Assembly (NCBI GenBank): GCA_002456995.1
Contig: NTKC01000001.1
Span: 62,001-126,000 of the forward strand
DNA length: 64,000 nucleotides
Source of the DNA: Candidatus Thioglobus sp. MED-G25
GTDB taxonomy: Bacteria; Pseudomonadota; Gammaproteobacteria; Arenicellales; UBA868
Reading direction: 5' to 3'
Below are positions 8,422 to 17,509 of the stretch, piece by piece. Under the pieces are notes generated by a model, which made no database searches, was not told where the DNA came from, and was given only the letters and a program-made list of their open reading frames with translations. Each line of letters opens with the position of its first letter. The first letter of the stretch is position 1. The translations under genes and the position numbers were made by a program.

Positions 8422-9720
8422 TTACTTGTGTTCGGTTTTTTGCCGGGCTAGCGCACGGTGGCCAATATCCGCACGCCAGAAAGACCCTGGCCAGTGTATC
8501 GACTTTATTGTGCTATAGACCAAGTCGCGGGCTGATTCAATATCAGAACCGAGCCCTGTTACGCACAGTACGCGACCACCGCTGGTAAGTACCTGTCCAT
8601 CTCGATCATGGGTGCCTGCATGAAAGACCTTGACGGTGTCTTTCTCTGGCGTATCGAGCCCGTCGATGGGCAGACCGATGTCGTAGCAATCCGGATATCC
8701 AGCCGATGCCATCACTACGCCCAGAGAACAGCGCTTGTCCCAGACGACGTCGATGTCTGCAATATGACCGTCGAGTACCGCGTCGCACAGGGTTGCAAGA
8801 TCCGAATTTAGTCGCATAAGTATCGGTTGGGTTTCAGGATCACCGAGGCGGCAGTTGAATTCAAGTACCCGTGGTACGTTATCTTCGCCAATCATCAGGC
8901 CAGCATAAAGAAAACCGGTGTAAGGAATTCCTTCGCTAGCCAGGCCATTGACGGTTGGTTCTATGACCTGCTTGAGAATGCGCTGATCAAGTGACGGGTC
9001 AACGATCGGTGCCGGTGAATAAGCCCCCATTCCGCCGGTGTTGGGTCCCTGATCACCGTCATCTCGAGCCTTGTGGTCCTGGGAGGTTGCCAGGGGCAGC
9101 ACCTCTTTCCCGGAGACTAGACAGATATAGCTGACTTCCTCTCCACTCAAGAATTGCTCGATGACCACCTGATTGCCGGCGTCGCCAAAGCGCTGCTCTT
9201 CCAAAATCTGCGTAATAGCTTGCTTTGCTTCCTTGAGTTCGTGAGTGATGATGACGCCTTTGCCAGCAGCCAAACCGTCGGCTTTGATGACAAAAGGCGG
9301 TTCATTTGACTCAAGCCAGGCGTAAGCTTTTCTTGACTCGCTGAACACTTGGTGTTCGGCAGTCGGTATGTTGTGGCGCTGCAGAAAATCCTTGGCGAAA
9401 GATTTAGACCCTTCAAGCTGGGCAGCTTTACCGCTAGGTCCCAGACAGCGCAACCCTTTTTCGGTAAAACGGTCAACGATACCTTCTACAAGTGGTCCTT
9501 CGGGACCGATGACGGTCAAATTAATGCCTTCAAGTTGGGCAAATTCACAAAGCCGATCGGTATCGTCAGCCGCTATAGCGATGTTTTCCACGCCGTTTTC
9601 GTGCGCCGTGCCCGCATTTCCTGGGGCAACAAATACCGTGTTTATACGGTCGGATTGTGCAAGCTTCCAGGCCAGTGCGTGTTCCCTACCCCCACTGCCG
9701 ACTACCAGTACTTTTGCCAT
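8422..9720 (-). CDS. purD: Phosphoribosylamine-glycine ligase
   Basis: Joins glycine to phosphoribosylamine with ATP, step two of purine synthesis. The start chosen is the ATG at 9720 (MAKVLVVGSGGREHA), which matches the family N-terminus; a TTG nine bases earlier overlaps the purH stop. ATP-grasp features are present: the KADGLAAGKGV loop, QDHKARDDGDQGPNTGGMGAY, and the metal-binding LEFNCRLGDPETQ. At 432 residues it is full length. It follows purH with a five-base gap, the usual purHD arrangement, and precedes purE. Confidence 0.95.
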   Translation of the reverse strand: MAKVLVVGSGGREHALAWKLAQSDRINTVFVAPGNAGTAHENGVENIAIAADDTDRLCEFAQLEGINLTVIGPEGPLVEGIVDRFTEKGLRCLGPSGKAAQLEGSKSFAKDFLQRHNIPTAEHQVFSESRKAYAWLESNEPPFVIKADGLAAGKGVIITHELKEAKQAITQILEEQRFGDAGNQVVIEQFLSGEEVSYICLVSGKEVLPLATSQDHKARDDGDQGPNTGGMGAYSPAPIVDPSLDQRILKQVIEPTVNGLASEGIPYTGFLYAGLMIGEDNVPRVLEFNCRLGDPETQPILMRLNSDLATLCDAVLDGHIADIDVVWDKRCSLGVVMASAGYPDCYDIGLPIDGLDTPEKDTVKVFHAGTHDRDGQVLTSGGRVLCVTGLGSDIESARDLVYSTIKSIHWPGSFWRADIGHRALARQKTEHK

Positions 9721-9725
9721 CGTGT

Positions 9726-11294
9726 TCAATGCCGAAAGTGACGCATGCCCGTGAATACCATTGCAAGCCCGTGTTCGTCCGCAGCTGCAATGACTTCGTC
9801 GTCGCGGACTGAGCCGCCGGGTTCAATAACGGCACTGATTCCGGCTGCCGCGGCTGAGTCAATACCGTCTCTGAATGGGAAAAAAGCGTCCGATGCCATG
9901 ACGGCACCCGCGGGGTTCAGATTCTCGTCCGCTGCTTTGATGCCGGCTATTTTGGCTGAATAAACACGGCTCATCTGCCCAGCCCCGATTCCGATTGTTC
10001 GTTGATCAGCGGCGTATACAATCGCATTTGATTTAACGAATTTGGCCACTGTCCAGGCAAACTGCAGGTCGCGAAATTGTTCGGGAGTCGGTTCCCGCCG
10101 GGTCACGACCTTAAGATCGTCGACTGACACCTGTCCTTGATCTTGTTCTTGAACCAGAAGACCGCCGCCAACGCGTTTGAAGTGGTGCTGTTCAAAGGCT
10201 TCACTTGCGATAATGTCTGTTAGCAGAACGCGTATGCCCGTTTTTGCTGCGAGCACTTCAGCCGCCTGTTCGCTTTGGGTGGGCGCGATGATGACTTCTA
10301 CGAACTGTCGGTCGAGTATTTGTTGGGCGGTAGAGGCATCAAGCTCTCGGTTGAACGCAATAATGCCGCCAAAAGCGGAGGTGGGGTCAGTCGCATAAGC
10401 CATCTGATAAGCATCGAGCAAGGTGTCGGCGCAGGCCACACCACAGGGATTAGCATGTTTGACGATAACGCAGGTGGCTGTATCAAAAGCCGCGACACAT
10501 TCAAGTGCTGCGTCGGCATCCGCAACATTATTGAAAGACAGTGGTTTACCTTGGGTCTGATGAGCTGTTGCTAAAGTGCCAGGGGCGGGCGATGCTTCCC
10601 GATAAAAGGCCGCAATTTGGTGGGGATTTTCACCGTAGCGCAGGCCGCTGGCTTTCTGGAACTGTAGATTTAGTGTCCGTGGTAAACCTTTATTTTCATC
10701 GCTGTCCGTCAGGTAATTGGATATCAATCCATCGTAACGGGCGGTGTGACTGAAAGCATCTGCTGCCAAGCGTTTGCGGGTTGCCGTTGAGACGCCACCA
10801 TTGGCGCTGAGCTCTGTGAGAATGCAGTCGTAGTCATTGCTGTCGACGATTACTGTAACGTCCGCATGGTTCTTGGCCGCGGCTCGCAGCAACGCCGGCC
10901 CGCCAATGTCGATATTTTCGATTGCTCGTTCGGCGGAGCAGTCCGGTTGTGCGATTGTCTGTTCAAACGGATAAAGGTTAACAGCCACAAGATCTATGGG
11001 CAGTATTCCTGCTTTTGCCATGTTGCCTTCGTCAGTACCGCGTCGAGCCAGAATGCCGCCGTGTATTTTCGGATGCAGGGTCTTTACACGCCCAGCCATC
11101 ATTTCAGGAAAACCTGTGTAATCAGAAACTTCGATAACGTCGATGTTGTGTTCCTGCAGTAATCGGGCTGTACCACCGGTTGAGAGGATGTCAACCTGGA
11201 GCTCCCGAAGCGTACGTGCAAAGGCTACGACACCTGTTTTATCCGAGACGCTGATGAGCGCACGTTTTACGGGCGCAAAGCGTTCCGTTGCCAT
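9726..11294 (-). CDS. purH: Bifunctional AICAR transformylase / IMP cyclohydrolase
   Basis: Performs the last two steps to IMP. The N-terminal cyclohydrolase domain (about 1-200) begins [11 protein letters not shown] and has STGGTARLL and [15 protein letters not shown]. The C-terminal transformylase has the Lys-His pair in [10 protein letters not shown] and ends with a segment ([15 protein letters not shown] ... IQPG-type) binding the nucleotide. 522 residues is standard. It lies 61 bases after fis in the dusB-fis-purH-purD order seen in other gammaproteobacteria. A GGGA ribosome site lies before the ATG. Confidence 0.96.
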   Translation of the reverse strand: MATERFAPVKRALISVSDKTGVVAFARTLRELQVDILSTGGTARLLQEHNIDVIEVSDYTGFPEMMAGRVKTLHPKIHGGILARRGTDEGNMAKAGILPIDLVAVNLYPFEQTIAQPDCSAERAIENIDIGGPALLRAAAKNHADVTVIVDSNDYDCILTELSANGGVSTATRKRLAADAFSHTARYDGLISNYLTDSDENKGLPRTLNLQFQKASGLRYGENPHQIAAFYREASPAPGTLATAHQTQGKPLSFNNVADADAALECVAAFDTATCVIVKHANPCGVACADTLLDAYQMAYATDPTSAFGGIIAFNRELDASTAQQILDRQFVEVIIAPTQSEQAAEVLAAKTGIRVLLTDIIASEAFEQHHFKRVGGGLLVQEQDQGQVSVDDLKVVTRREPTPEQFRDLQFAWTVAKFVKSNAIVYAADQRTIGIGAGQMSRVYSAKIAGIKAADENLNPAGAVMASDAFFPFRDGIDSAAAAGISAVIEPGGSVRDDEVIAAADEHGLAMVFTGMRHFRH

Positions 11295-11355
11295 GGTGTT
11301 TTTCCCAAGGTCAAAGTTGCGGCAGTAATAATCCAGCGCAGCGGCACAGCAGAGT

Positions 11356-11613
11356 TCATCTGATCAGTTGGTAGAACTTAAGTTTCTTACGTAAGGTGTT
11401 GCGGTTGATGCCCAGAACCTCAGCGGCACGAGACTGATTTCCGTTGGTTTGCTGCATAACGACTTCAAGCAGAGGGCGCTCGACTTCCCGCAGAACCATA
11501 TCGTAAACCGAAGCCGGCTGCGCACCATTCAACTCTCTGAAATAACGTTCTATAGACTGCTTGACGTGGTGGTTAAGTGGTTTGCCTTCAGAAGTATCTA
11601 CATGCTCAGTGAT
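11356..11613 (-). CDS. fis: Nucleoid protein Fis, probably started at an AUC codon
   Basis: Fis bends DNA and regulates rRNA, recombination and growth-phase genes. The 85-residue product has the four-helix layout: [19 protein letters not shown] in helix A, then [32 protein letters not shown] covering the dimer core and helix-turn-helix. The frame contains no ATG, GTG or TTG between an upstream stop and TTG inside helix A, which would remove a needed part. An AUC at 11613, seven bases after a strong GGAGG, gives a normal-length protein and lies just after the dusB stop (11616). A sequencing substitution in a real ATG/GTG is the alternative. It follows dusB as in other gammaproteobacteria. Confidence 0.88.
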   Translation of the reverse strand: MTEHVDTSEGKPLNHHVKQSIERYFRELNGAQPASVYDMVLREVERPLLEVVMQQTNGNQSRAAEVLGINRNTLRKKLKFYQLIR

Positions 11614-11615
11614 CC

Positions 11616-12599
11616 CTACCCCTCCGGGCCAATCAAATGGCGCCTGACAAACTCGATCTGTTCATCAGGTTTGTCGATTAGATTAAAGCGTCTGCGAAAC
11701 ACTTGAACGTTTCCTATTGCCGAGGTGTACCAGGACACATGTTTACGTGCAATCCGGACACCGTTGACGTTTCCGTAGAGCAAGTACAACTCGCTCAGGT
11801 GCGTCAGAAGGGTATCACGTTTGCTGATTGGATGCGGGTCTCCCGGATCGATTCCACAGTTCAAATAGTTGGCTATGCGACCGAACAACCAGGGTTGTCC
11901 CTGCGCTGCTCTGCCAATCATGATTCCATCAGCTTGGGTATATTCCAGCACTCGCTTCGCTTTTTGTGGCGAATCAATGTCACCGTTGGCGATGACGGGG
12001 ATTCCTACTTCCCTTTTTATTTGCTTGATGGTCTGATATTCGACTGGACCATGAAATTTGCACTGCCGAGTACGACCGTGTACTGACAGCCCGCTTATGC
12101 CCGCCGATTCTGCGATCTTTGCGATTCGAACCCCGTTGCGTTGATCTGGGTCCCACCCCGTTCGAATCTTTAGTGTGACTGGCACATCAACTGCTGAAAC
12201 CACAGCGTCCAAGATTTGGCCCACCAGAATTTCATGCCGTAACAAGGCGGAGCCGACCCTGCGATTGCACACTTTCTTGGATGGGCAACCCATATTGATA
12301 TCGATGATATTGGCGCCACGATCTACATTGAACTTCGCAGCTTCAGCCATCTGTAACGGGTCCGCTCCGAGCAGCTGAATACTAATAGGGCCTGTTTCAC
12401 CGCTGTGATCAATTCGTCGCAAACTCTCGGACGAGTGACGAAGTGCGGGGTTTGCACTAATCATTTCACTCACAGCCAGTGCAGCACCGTGGATGCGGGC
12501 GAGTCGACGGTACGGTCGGTCACTCACGCCGGCCATGGGTGCAGCTAATACGCTGCCCTGTAGCCTGACCCGGCCGAGTTGAATACTGGAATCCGTCAT
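11616..12599 (-). CDS. dusB: tRNA-dihydrouridine synthase B
   Basis: FMN enzyme that reduces uridine to dihydrouridine in tRNA with NADPH. The TIM-barrel N-terminus has VLAAPMAGVSDRPYRRL, the catalytic cysteine C105 in INMGCPSKKV, then VTLKIRTGWD, SVHGRTRQ and VIANGDI, with DGIMIGRAAQGQPWLF closing the FMN site. 327 residues is usual. The last codons carry the GGAGGGG ribosome site for fis, so dusB and fis are likely one transcript. Confidence 0.94.
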   Translation of the reverse strand: MTDSSIQLGRVRLQGSVLAAPMAGVSDRPYRRLARIHGAALAVSEMISANPALRHSSESLRRIDHSGETGPISIQLLGADPLQMAEAAKFNVDRGANIIDINMGCPSKKVCNRRVGSALLRHEILVGQILDAVVSAVDVPVTLKIRTGWDPDQRNGVRIAKIAESAGISGLSVHGRTRQCKFHGPVEYQTIKQIKREVGIPVIANGDIDSPQKAKRVLEYTQADGIMIGRAAQGQPWLFGRIANYLNCGIDPGDPHPISKRDTLLTHLSELYLLYGNVNGVRIARKHVSWYTSAIGNVQVFRRRFNLIDKPDEQIEFVRRHLIGPEG

Positions 12600-12621
12600 T
12601 GATATCTAGCTGAAAATTGAC

Positions 12622-13626
12622 TTAGCTACTGACTATCCTAGCCTCGAAACCTACTGCATTATCTTCGGGCTGGGCTAGGTTTACGACCACGACCACATCA
12701 GCCCCGGGTGGCACTTTTTTATCGAGGTCGTCTATTGTGAGAAACGATTTTGGTGAATATGTACGACGGCCGACAATACGGCCATTTCGGTCACTCAAGG
12801 CCAGTTCAATCGCGGGGTAGGTTCGATGTTGTGTGCTGCGGTTAAGCAGGCGAACTTTAACGATCACAACACCGGGTATATCCGGATGCAGATCAACCTT
12901 GGTTTCGATCACGCGGAATACAGGACCCGACAGCGGTAGCGGTATGCTGCAATTGAAGTTTTTGCAGACTTGAACCAAGTAGGGTCGGGCAGCTGGAATA
13001 GCAGCGAGTTGGTCGAATAACACGTAGCGTGCCTGTAGAAACAATGCCAAAACAGCAACCACTGACGCGCTGAACCAGATCAGATTTCTGGATGTTGCTG
13101 GGGCTGGATGTACAGTCTGCGAATGACCATGGCTGAGAGTGGCTGTGTTAGTTGATGCGCTGTCGAAGTCGCGGGCGCTATCAGTTAGACCGAGTCTGGG
13201 CTCAGTTTGATAGGTTGTTGAATGGAAATCGGACACTTTCTGATTTCCAGTTGGGCCGAAACCTCGCTCGCCGCGAAGTACCCTTTTTATCTCATCCAGA
13301 CTTTCTGTTTCAGTTGCCGGCAGTTGCAATTCATCGAGGTGTTCTGTCTCTAGATCAAATAATCGCGGTCGCGGGTCCACTTTGGACTGGTCAAAATCAG
13401 AATTTTGGTCTGCTGATGTACCGGCAGTTGATTGATTCTGTAACGACCGGGCTTGTGTCGGGTTTGGAATCTGTTCTACCAGGTTCCATGCTGCGTTGAA
13501 TACTGTATCGCACTCACCGCATTGAACAAGACCTGCCCCAGCAGCCAGGGTATCCGCCGTTACTGATAGGATGCCCTTGCAACCGTTACAGCGAGTTTCA
13601 AGCAAAGTCTGTTCGTTATACGTCAT
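12622..13626 (-). CDS. Zinc-ribbon membrane protein with DUF3426-type C-terminal domain
   Basis: The start is placed at the ATG at 13626 (MTYNEQTLLETRCNGC), inside the last codons of prmA; a longer frame upstream has no family character. Residues 12-40 form a CxxC...CxxC zinc ribbon (RCNGCKG ... QCGECDTVF) of the MJ0042 type. A polar linker follows, then one membrane segment around residue 190 (WFSASVVAVLALF). The C-terminal 130 residues look like the periplasmic DUF3426 domain. It sits between prmA and dusB, as such proteins do in Pseudomonas. The function is not known; a sensor role is a guess from the cytosolic zinc ribbon and outer domain. Confidence 0.8.
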   Translation of the reverse strand: MTYNEQTLLETRCNGCKGILSVTADTLAAGAGLVQCGECDTVFNAAWNLVEQIPNPTQARSLQNQSTAGTSADQNSDFDQSKVDPRPRLFDLETEHLDELQLPATETESLDEIKRVLRGERGFGPTGNQKVSDFHSTTYQTEPRLGLTDSARDFDSASTNTATLSHGHSQTVHPAPATSRNLIWFSASVVAVLALFLQARYVLFDQLAAIPAARPYLVQVCKNFNCSIPLPLSGPVFRVIETKVDLHPDIPGVVIVKVRLLNRSTQHRTYPAIELALSDRNGRIVGRRTYSPKSFLTIDDLDKKVPPGADVVVVVNLAQPEDNAVGFEARIVSS

Positions 13627-14518
13627 GTTTGATGGGCCTACATGTTGTGCGCGTACCGATAAGCAAAATCCATTCGTCTGCCGGCACGGTATCAAAAGTA
13701 TAGCCCGGACCGAATGCGGCACATACAGTTTCAGCCTGAGCGCCCAGAACTCCGCTGAGTAACACCATCCCATCGGCTGCGAGCAGTGAATTCAGCCGTG
13801 GTGCCAGTTCGATCAGCGTGTGAGCCAGTATGTTGGCGATGACGATGTCAAAGATCATCGGGCTCACAATTTGTTCGGGCGTCTCGACCGTCAGTTGGTC
13901 GCCGATCTCGTTGTTCAGGCCATTCTGCAGAGTGGTGCTCAAGGCCTTAGGGTCGATGTCTGTGGCTGTTGCTCGCAAAGCACCCAACTTCAGTGCCGCT
14001 ATTGCCAGTATTCCCGATCCGCAGCCCCAATCAAGTACCGTATGCTCGCTGAGGTCAATTTTGTTTAATTGCCTGAGGCAAAGCGCAGTGGTGGGATGTG
14101 TACCAGTCCCAAAAGCCAGACCTGGGTCAATTATGATATTGACAGCGGTAGGGACCGGCGGTTGACACCAGCTTGGACAGATCCATAGATCACCTTCGAC
14201 ATTGACTGGTTTGAATTGATCTCGGCTAACCCGTTCCCAGTTACGGTCCGCTAAGATTTGACAATTGATCCCGGTGTGTCCGCCACTGGCGTCATGAAGG
14301 TAATTACAGATAGTCTTTTGGTCGGCGTCTGGCGGGAAAAGACCGCTGACATTTTCTGTTGACCAGCCCTGAAAATCGGATAATGCAGTGTCAAAACGCG
14401 CGCTGCCCCCGGCATGCTGCCGTGACACTGCCACAGCACCGAGGCCGTCCATTGCTTCAGTGATCCGCTGAACGGCGGGTTGTTCAACGGTAATGCTGAT
14501 TTGCAGCCAATAATCCAC
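13616..14518 (-). CDS. prmA: Ribosomal protein L11 methyltransferase
   Basis: Methylates ribosomal protein L11 with S-adenosylmethionine. I use the GTG at 14518, giving 300 residues, close to the 293 of E. coli. The frame continues upstream to 14614, but that part overlaps accC and lacks the family's N-terminal sequence. The N-terminal substrate domain begins VDYWLQISITVEQ. The methyltransferase core has DPGLAFGTGTHPTTALCL, LDWGCGSGILAIAA, ATDIDPKAL and DIVIANILAHTLIEL, the NILA motif of PrmA. The ribosome site before the GTG is poor, so the exact start is less sure. It follows accC by 43 bases. Confidence 0.92.
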   Translation of the reverse strand: MDYWLQISITVEQPAVQRITEAMDGLGAVAVSRQHAGGSARFDTALSDFQGWSTENVSGLFPPDADQKTICNYLHDASGGHTGINCQILADRNWERVSRDQFKPVNVEGDLWICPSWCQPPVPTAVNIIIDPGLAFGTGTHPTTALCLRQLNKIDLSEHTVLDWGCGSGILAIAALKLGALRATATDIDPKALSTTLQNGLNNEIGDQLTVETPEQIVSPMIFDIVIANILAHTLIELAPRLNSLLAADGMVLLSGVLGAQAETVCAAFGPGYTFDTVPADEWILLIGTRTTCRPIKHDV

Positions 14519-14561
14519 AGGAGACAGAATGCCAACGGAGCCTGTTATGCGACCGGCCAGG

Positions 14562-15902
14562 TCAGCTTCGCCGGTTCCTTTCGATGTAGTGGATATCCAT
14601 CGGTTGCCGTACAAAGGCCGAATCAGTTACCAGGCGTTGTTGAAGTGGAATATTGGTCTTAATGCCGTCGATCACCATCTCCTCAAGAGCGCCACTCATT
14701 CTGGTTAATGCCTGTGTACGGTTCTCGCCGTGGGTAATGACTTTGGCGATCATGGAATCATAGTAAGGTGGTACGGTGTAGTTGTTATAAATATGAGAGT
14801 CCACCCGGATACCAGGTCCGCCCGGTTGGTGGTACTGAGTGATTGTGCCTGGTGATGGCAGAAACGTGTCCGGGTCTTCCGCATTGATGCGGCACTCAAC
14901 AGCGTGCCCCCTGAAAATGATGTCCGCCTGAGTATGTTCAAGTGGCTGACCTGCCGCCACCTGCATCTGTTCTCTGACAATATCAATCCCGGTAATCGCT
15001 TCGGTTACTGGATGTTCGACCTGGATACGTGTATTCATCTCAATGAAAAAGAACTCACCGTTGTCATAAAGAAATTCGAGGGTACCGACTCCTCGATAGT
15101 TCAGGACGTGGCAGGCGTCTATACAGCATTGAGTCATCTTTGCCCGCAACTTCGGATCAATGCCTGGGGCAGGTGCTTCTTCTATGATCTTTTGGTGTCT
15201 ACGCTGCATTGAGCAATCCCGATCTCCAAGATGGATCACATGTCCGTGCGTGTCTGCGAGTACTTGGAACTCAATATGACGAGGACGTTCCAGATAACGT
15301 TCCAGGTAAACTGTGGCATCTCCGAAGGATGCTTGTGCTTCGTTACGGGTCAGTTGCCAGGCATTGAGTAGCGCGGCTTCAGTGTGGGCAACCCGCATCC
15401 CCTTGCCACCGCCGCCCGACGCGGCTTTGATAATGACGGGATAACCGATTTCCGCAGCAATTTTCGCGACTGCCGTATTGTCGTTTGGCAATGGGCCGTT
15501 CGAACCTGGCACGCAGGGTACACCGGCTTTTTGCATCTGCTCAATAGCCGCAATTTTGTTCCCCATCACACGGATTGTGTCTGCTGAAGGACCCACAAAT
15601 ATAAATCCGCTCTGTTCGACCCGTTCGGCGAAATCAGCGTTTTCTGCAAGAAATCCATAACCTGGATGGATCGCAACAGCATCTGTTACTTCAGCTGCGG
15701 CAATCACAGCCGGAATATTCAGGTAGCTGTCTGTGCTTGCCGCCGGACCGATACACACGGATTCATCAGCCAGGCGTACGTATTGTGTATCCCGATCCGC
15801 TTCGGAATACAGTGCAACAGTACGAATTCCGAGCTCACGGCATGTTCTAAGAATTCGCAGCGCAATCTCACCGCGATTGGCGATCACCAATTTATCAATC
15901 AT
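14562..15902 (-). CDS. accC: Acetyl-CoA carboxylase, biotin carboxylase subunit
   Basis: Carboxylates biotin on AccB with ATP and bicarbonate, the first half-reaction of fatty acid synthesis. The start is the ATG at 15902 ([17 protein letters not shown]), 10 bases after accB; an earlier frame start would overlap accB. Visible are [10 protein letters not shown], the ATP-grasp loop [12 protein letters not shown], the [19 protein letters not shown] block and [14 protein letters not shown] with catalytic residues. At 446 residues it is full length. accB and accC form the usual pair, downstream of aroQ. Confidence 0.97.
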   Translation of the reverse strand: MIDKLVIANRGEIALRILRTCRELGIRTVALYSEADRDTQYVRLADESVCIGPAASTDSYLNIPAVIAAAEVTDAVAIHPGYGFLAENADFAERVEQSGFIFVGPSADTIRVMGNKIAAIEQMQKAGVPCVPGSNGPLPNDNTAVAKIAAEIGYPVIIKAASGGGGKGMRVAHTEAALLNAWQLTRNEAQASFGDATVYLERYLERPRHIEFQVLADTHGHVIHLGDRDCSMQRRHQKIIEEAPAPGIDPKLRAKMTQCCIDACHVLNYRGVGTLEFLYDNGEFFFIEMNTRIQVEHPVTEAITGIDIVREQMQVAAGQPLEHTQADIIFRGHAVECRINAEDPDTFLPSPGTITQYHQPGGPGIRVDSHIYNNYTVPPYYDSMIAKVITHGENRTQALTRMSGALEEMVIDGIKTNIPLQQRLVTDSAFVRQPMDIHYIERNRRS

Positions 15903-15912
15903 CAGACACCGG

Positions 15913-16380
15913 TCAGGAAGATAAAGATTCAATCAGGAAAAGAGGCTCACCAAATTCAACCGGGTCGCCGCTGTGCTTGAAAATCTTGCAGACGATGCCG
16001 GCGCTTTCAGTATCGACCGGATTAAAAATTTTCATCGCCTCAATAACACATAACGTATCCCCCACGCTTACCTCGGTTCCCAGTTTGACATAGGCTGGGG
16101 TGTCAGGATTTGGTGAGGCGTAATAGGTCCCTACCATGGGTGAAACCACGGACACTTGATCCGCTGGAAAGCTCACGCTAGCCGCGCGGTCATCCAATGA
16201 GGGTTCGGCGACTGTGCTTAGTGGCGCGGGTGGTATGGCCTGAGTTGGTACCGAGTACACTTGGGTTCCGTTATTGCTGCGACTCAGACGAATCGATTCC
16301 TCACCCTCACTGATCTCAATTTCAGTCAATTCAGACTCTTCAAGCAGCTCAATGAGTTTTTTAACTTTGCGGATATCCAT
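15913..16380 (-). CDS. accB: Acetyl-CoA carboxylase, biotin carboxyl carrier protein
   Basis: Carries the biotin that shuttles CO2 between AccC and the AccA/AccD transferase. The biotinylated lysine is K117 in VIEAMKIFN, where the family usually has EAMKMMN; the Met-to-Ile change after the lysine is mild. The N-terminal [14 protein letters not shown] segment and a Pro/Ala-rich linker (residues 40-65) are typical. The C-terminal thumb region ([16 protein letters not shown]) is present. It lies between aroQ and accC on the minus strand. Confidence 0.96.
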   Translation of the reverse strand: MDIRKVKKLIELLEESELTEIEISEGEESIRLSRSNNGTQVYSVPTQAIPPAPLSTVAEPSLDDRAASVSFPADQVSVVSPMVGTYYASPNPDTPAYVKLGTEVSVGDTLCVIEAMKIFNPVDTESAGIVCKIFKHSGDPVEFGEPLFLIESLSS

Positions 16381-16397
16381 CAGTTGTTGCCCGGTGT

Positions 16398-16844
16398 TCA
16401 GTGCCCGGATTCAAGGTGTGCAATGGCAGCGTCAAGAGCAAACTCGTAACTCATGGCACCGAAACCCGCGATAACCCCTAGCGCAATATCAGAAAAGTAA
16501 GAATGGCGGCGGAAACTCTCTCGGGCGTGGACGTTCGACAGATGCACTTCGATGAACGGTATCGCCACCCCTGCGAGTGCGTCACGTAAAGCCACACTGG
16601 TATGCGTAAAGCCCGCGGGGTTGATCACGATAAATTCGGTGCCATCTGTCGCTGCTGCATGAACTTGTTCGATTAGTTCGTGTTCCGCGTTCGATTGGAA
16701 GCTCGTCAGCTGAAAACCTTTGCTGGCAGCGGTTTGAGATGCCAGCTGGTTGATATCAGCCAACGTCTGGTGACCATAAAGTGAAGGCTCACGAGTGCCC
16801 AGTAAGTTCAGGTTGGGGCCGTGCAGTAGCAGGATGTGTCTCAC
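16398..16844 (-). CDS. aroQ: 3-dehydroquinate dehydratase, type II
   Basis: Dehydrates 3-dehydroquinate to 3-dehydroshikimate. The 148-residue type II enzyme starts [21 protein letters not shown], with the catalytic tyrosine Y23 at its end and the flexible-loop arginine near it. [16 protein letters not shown] and [15 protein letters not shown] follow, carrying the catalytic histidine region. It is the first gene of the aroQ-accB-accC run, 17 bases before accB, an order common in gammaproteobacteria. It supplies the substrate of AroE at 1.6 kb. Confidence 0.96.
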   Translation of the reverse strand: MRHILLLHGPNLNLLGTREPSLYGHQTLADINQLASQTAASKGFQLTSFQSNAEHELIEQVHAAATDGTEFIVINPAGFTHTSVALRDALAGVAIPFIEVHLSNVHARESFRRHSYFSDIALGVIAGFGAMSYEFALDAAIAHLESGH

Positions 16845-16971
16845 GGGAGGAAGACCTTAAGGATTAACTGAGGTGTCCATTGTGCACGAAGCTATCTAGT
16901 CTGTCTAGTTCGGTGATTTTTAGGTCATATAGGTACAAATCTCTTCAATTTCGACGAACTTAGGCGATGAC

Positions 16972-17502
16972 TTAGAGGAGGCGTGTTAACCAGTTCGAGA
17001 GTTCAGCCGCTTGTAGTTCGCCCGTTTTTCGGTAGCGGAGCACACCGGTCCGGTCAAACACTAAAGTAAAGGGCAGTTGTCCAGCACTGCCGTAGCGCTG
17101 CATGAGTTCGGGACCTGCGGTTAGGCCGATCAATGAGACATAGTTCAGGCCCACTTCATCCTCGAACCGGCGAACGGACTCGGCATCATCAACCGCAATA
17201 CCCACGATCTGAATCTCGTGCGCATGTCGTGCCTGCATTGCGATCAGTAAGGGGATTTCAGTTCGGCAAGGTGCGCACCAGGTGGCCCAGAAATTAATCA
17301 GTACCACTTTGTTGTCGATCACTCGCGTTGACCATTCCTCTCCCGTACTGGTAGGCAGGTCAAACGAAATAATGGTGTCAGCCCCGGCGCTGATGTCAGC
17401 GACAGAAGGCGAACGCAGTTGACTTAACCAGTACCCGCCAGCCGCCACCACCACCAATGCAAGCAGGGTGTAGACTGCCAAGGTTTTCCTTGAGTTTCCC
17501 AC
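16972..17502 (-). CDS. TlpA-like membrane-anchored thiol-disulphide oxidoreductase
   Basis: A thioredoxin-fold protein of the TlpA/ResA type. One N-terminal membrane segment (TLAVYTLLALVVVAAGGYWL) anchors it to the inner membrane with the domain in the periplasm. The active site WCAPC is in INFWATWCAPCRTEIP. The GTG at 17502, eight bases after dsbD, gives 176 residues; a TTG 24 bases later has a better AAGGA ribosome site and would keep the membrane segment. The longer frame starting inside dsbD is not credible. Next to dsbD, it is a natural receiver of reductant from it, perhaps for cytochrome c assembly. The client is not known. Confidence 0.87.
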   Translation of the reverse strand: MGNSRKTLAVYTLLALVVVAAGGYWLSQLRSPSVADISAGADTIISFDLPTSTGEEWSTRVIDNKVVLINFWATWCAPCRTEIPLLIAMQARHAHEIQIVGIAVDDAESVRRFEDEVGLNYVSLIGLTAGPELMQRYGSAGQLPFTLVFDRTGVLRYRKTGELQAAELSNWLTRLL

Positions 17503-17509
17503 TAGGCGG

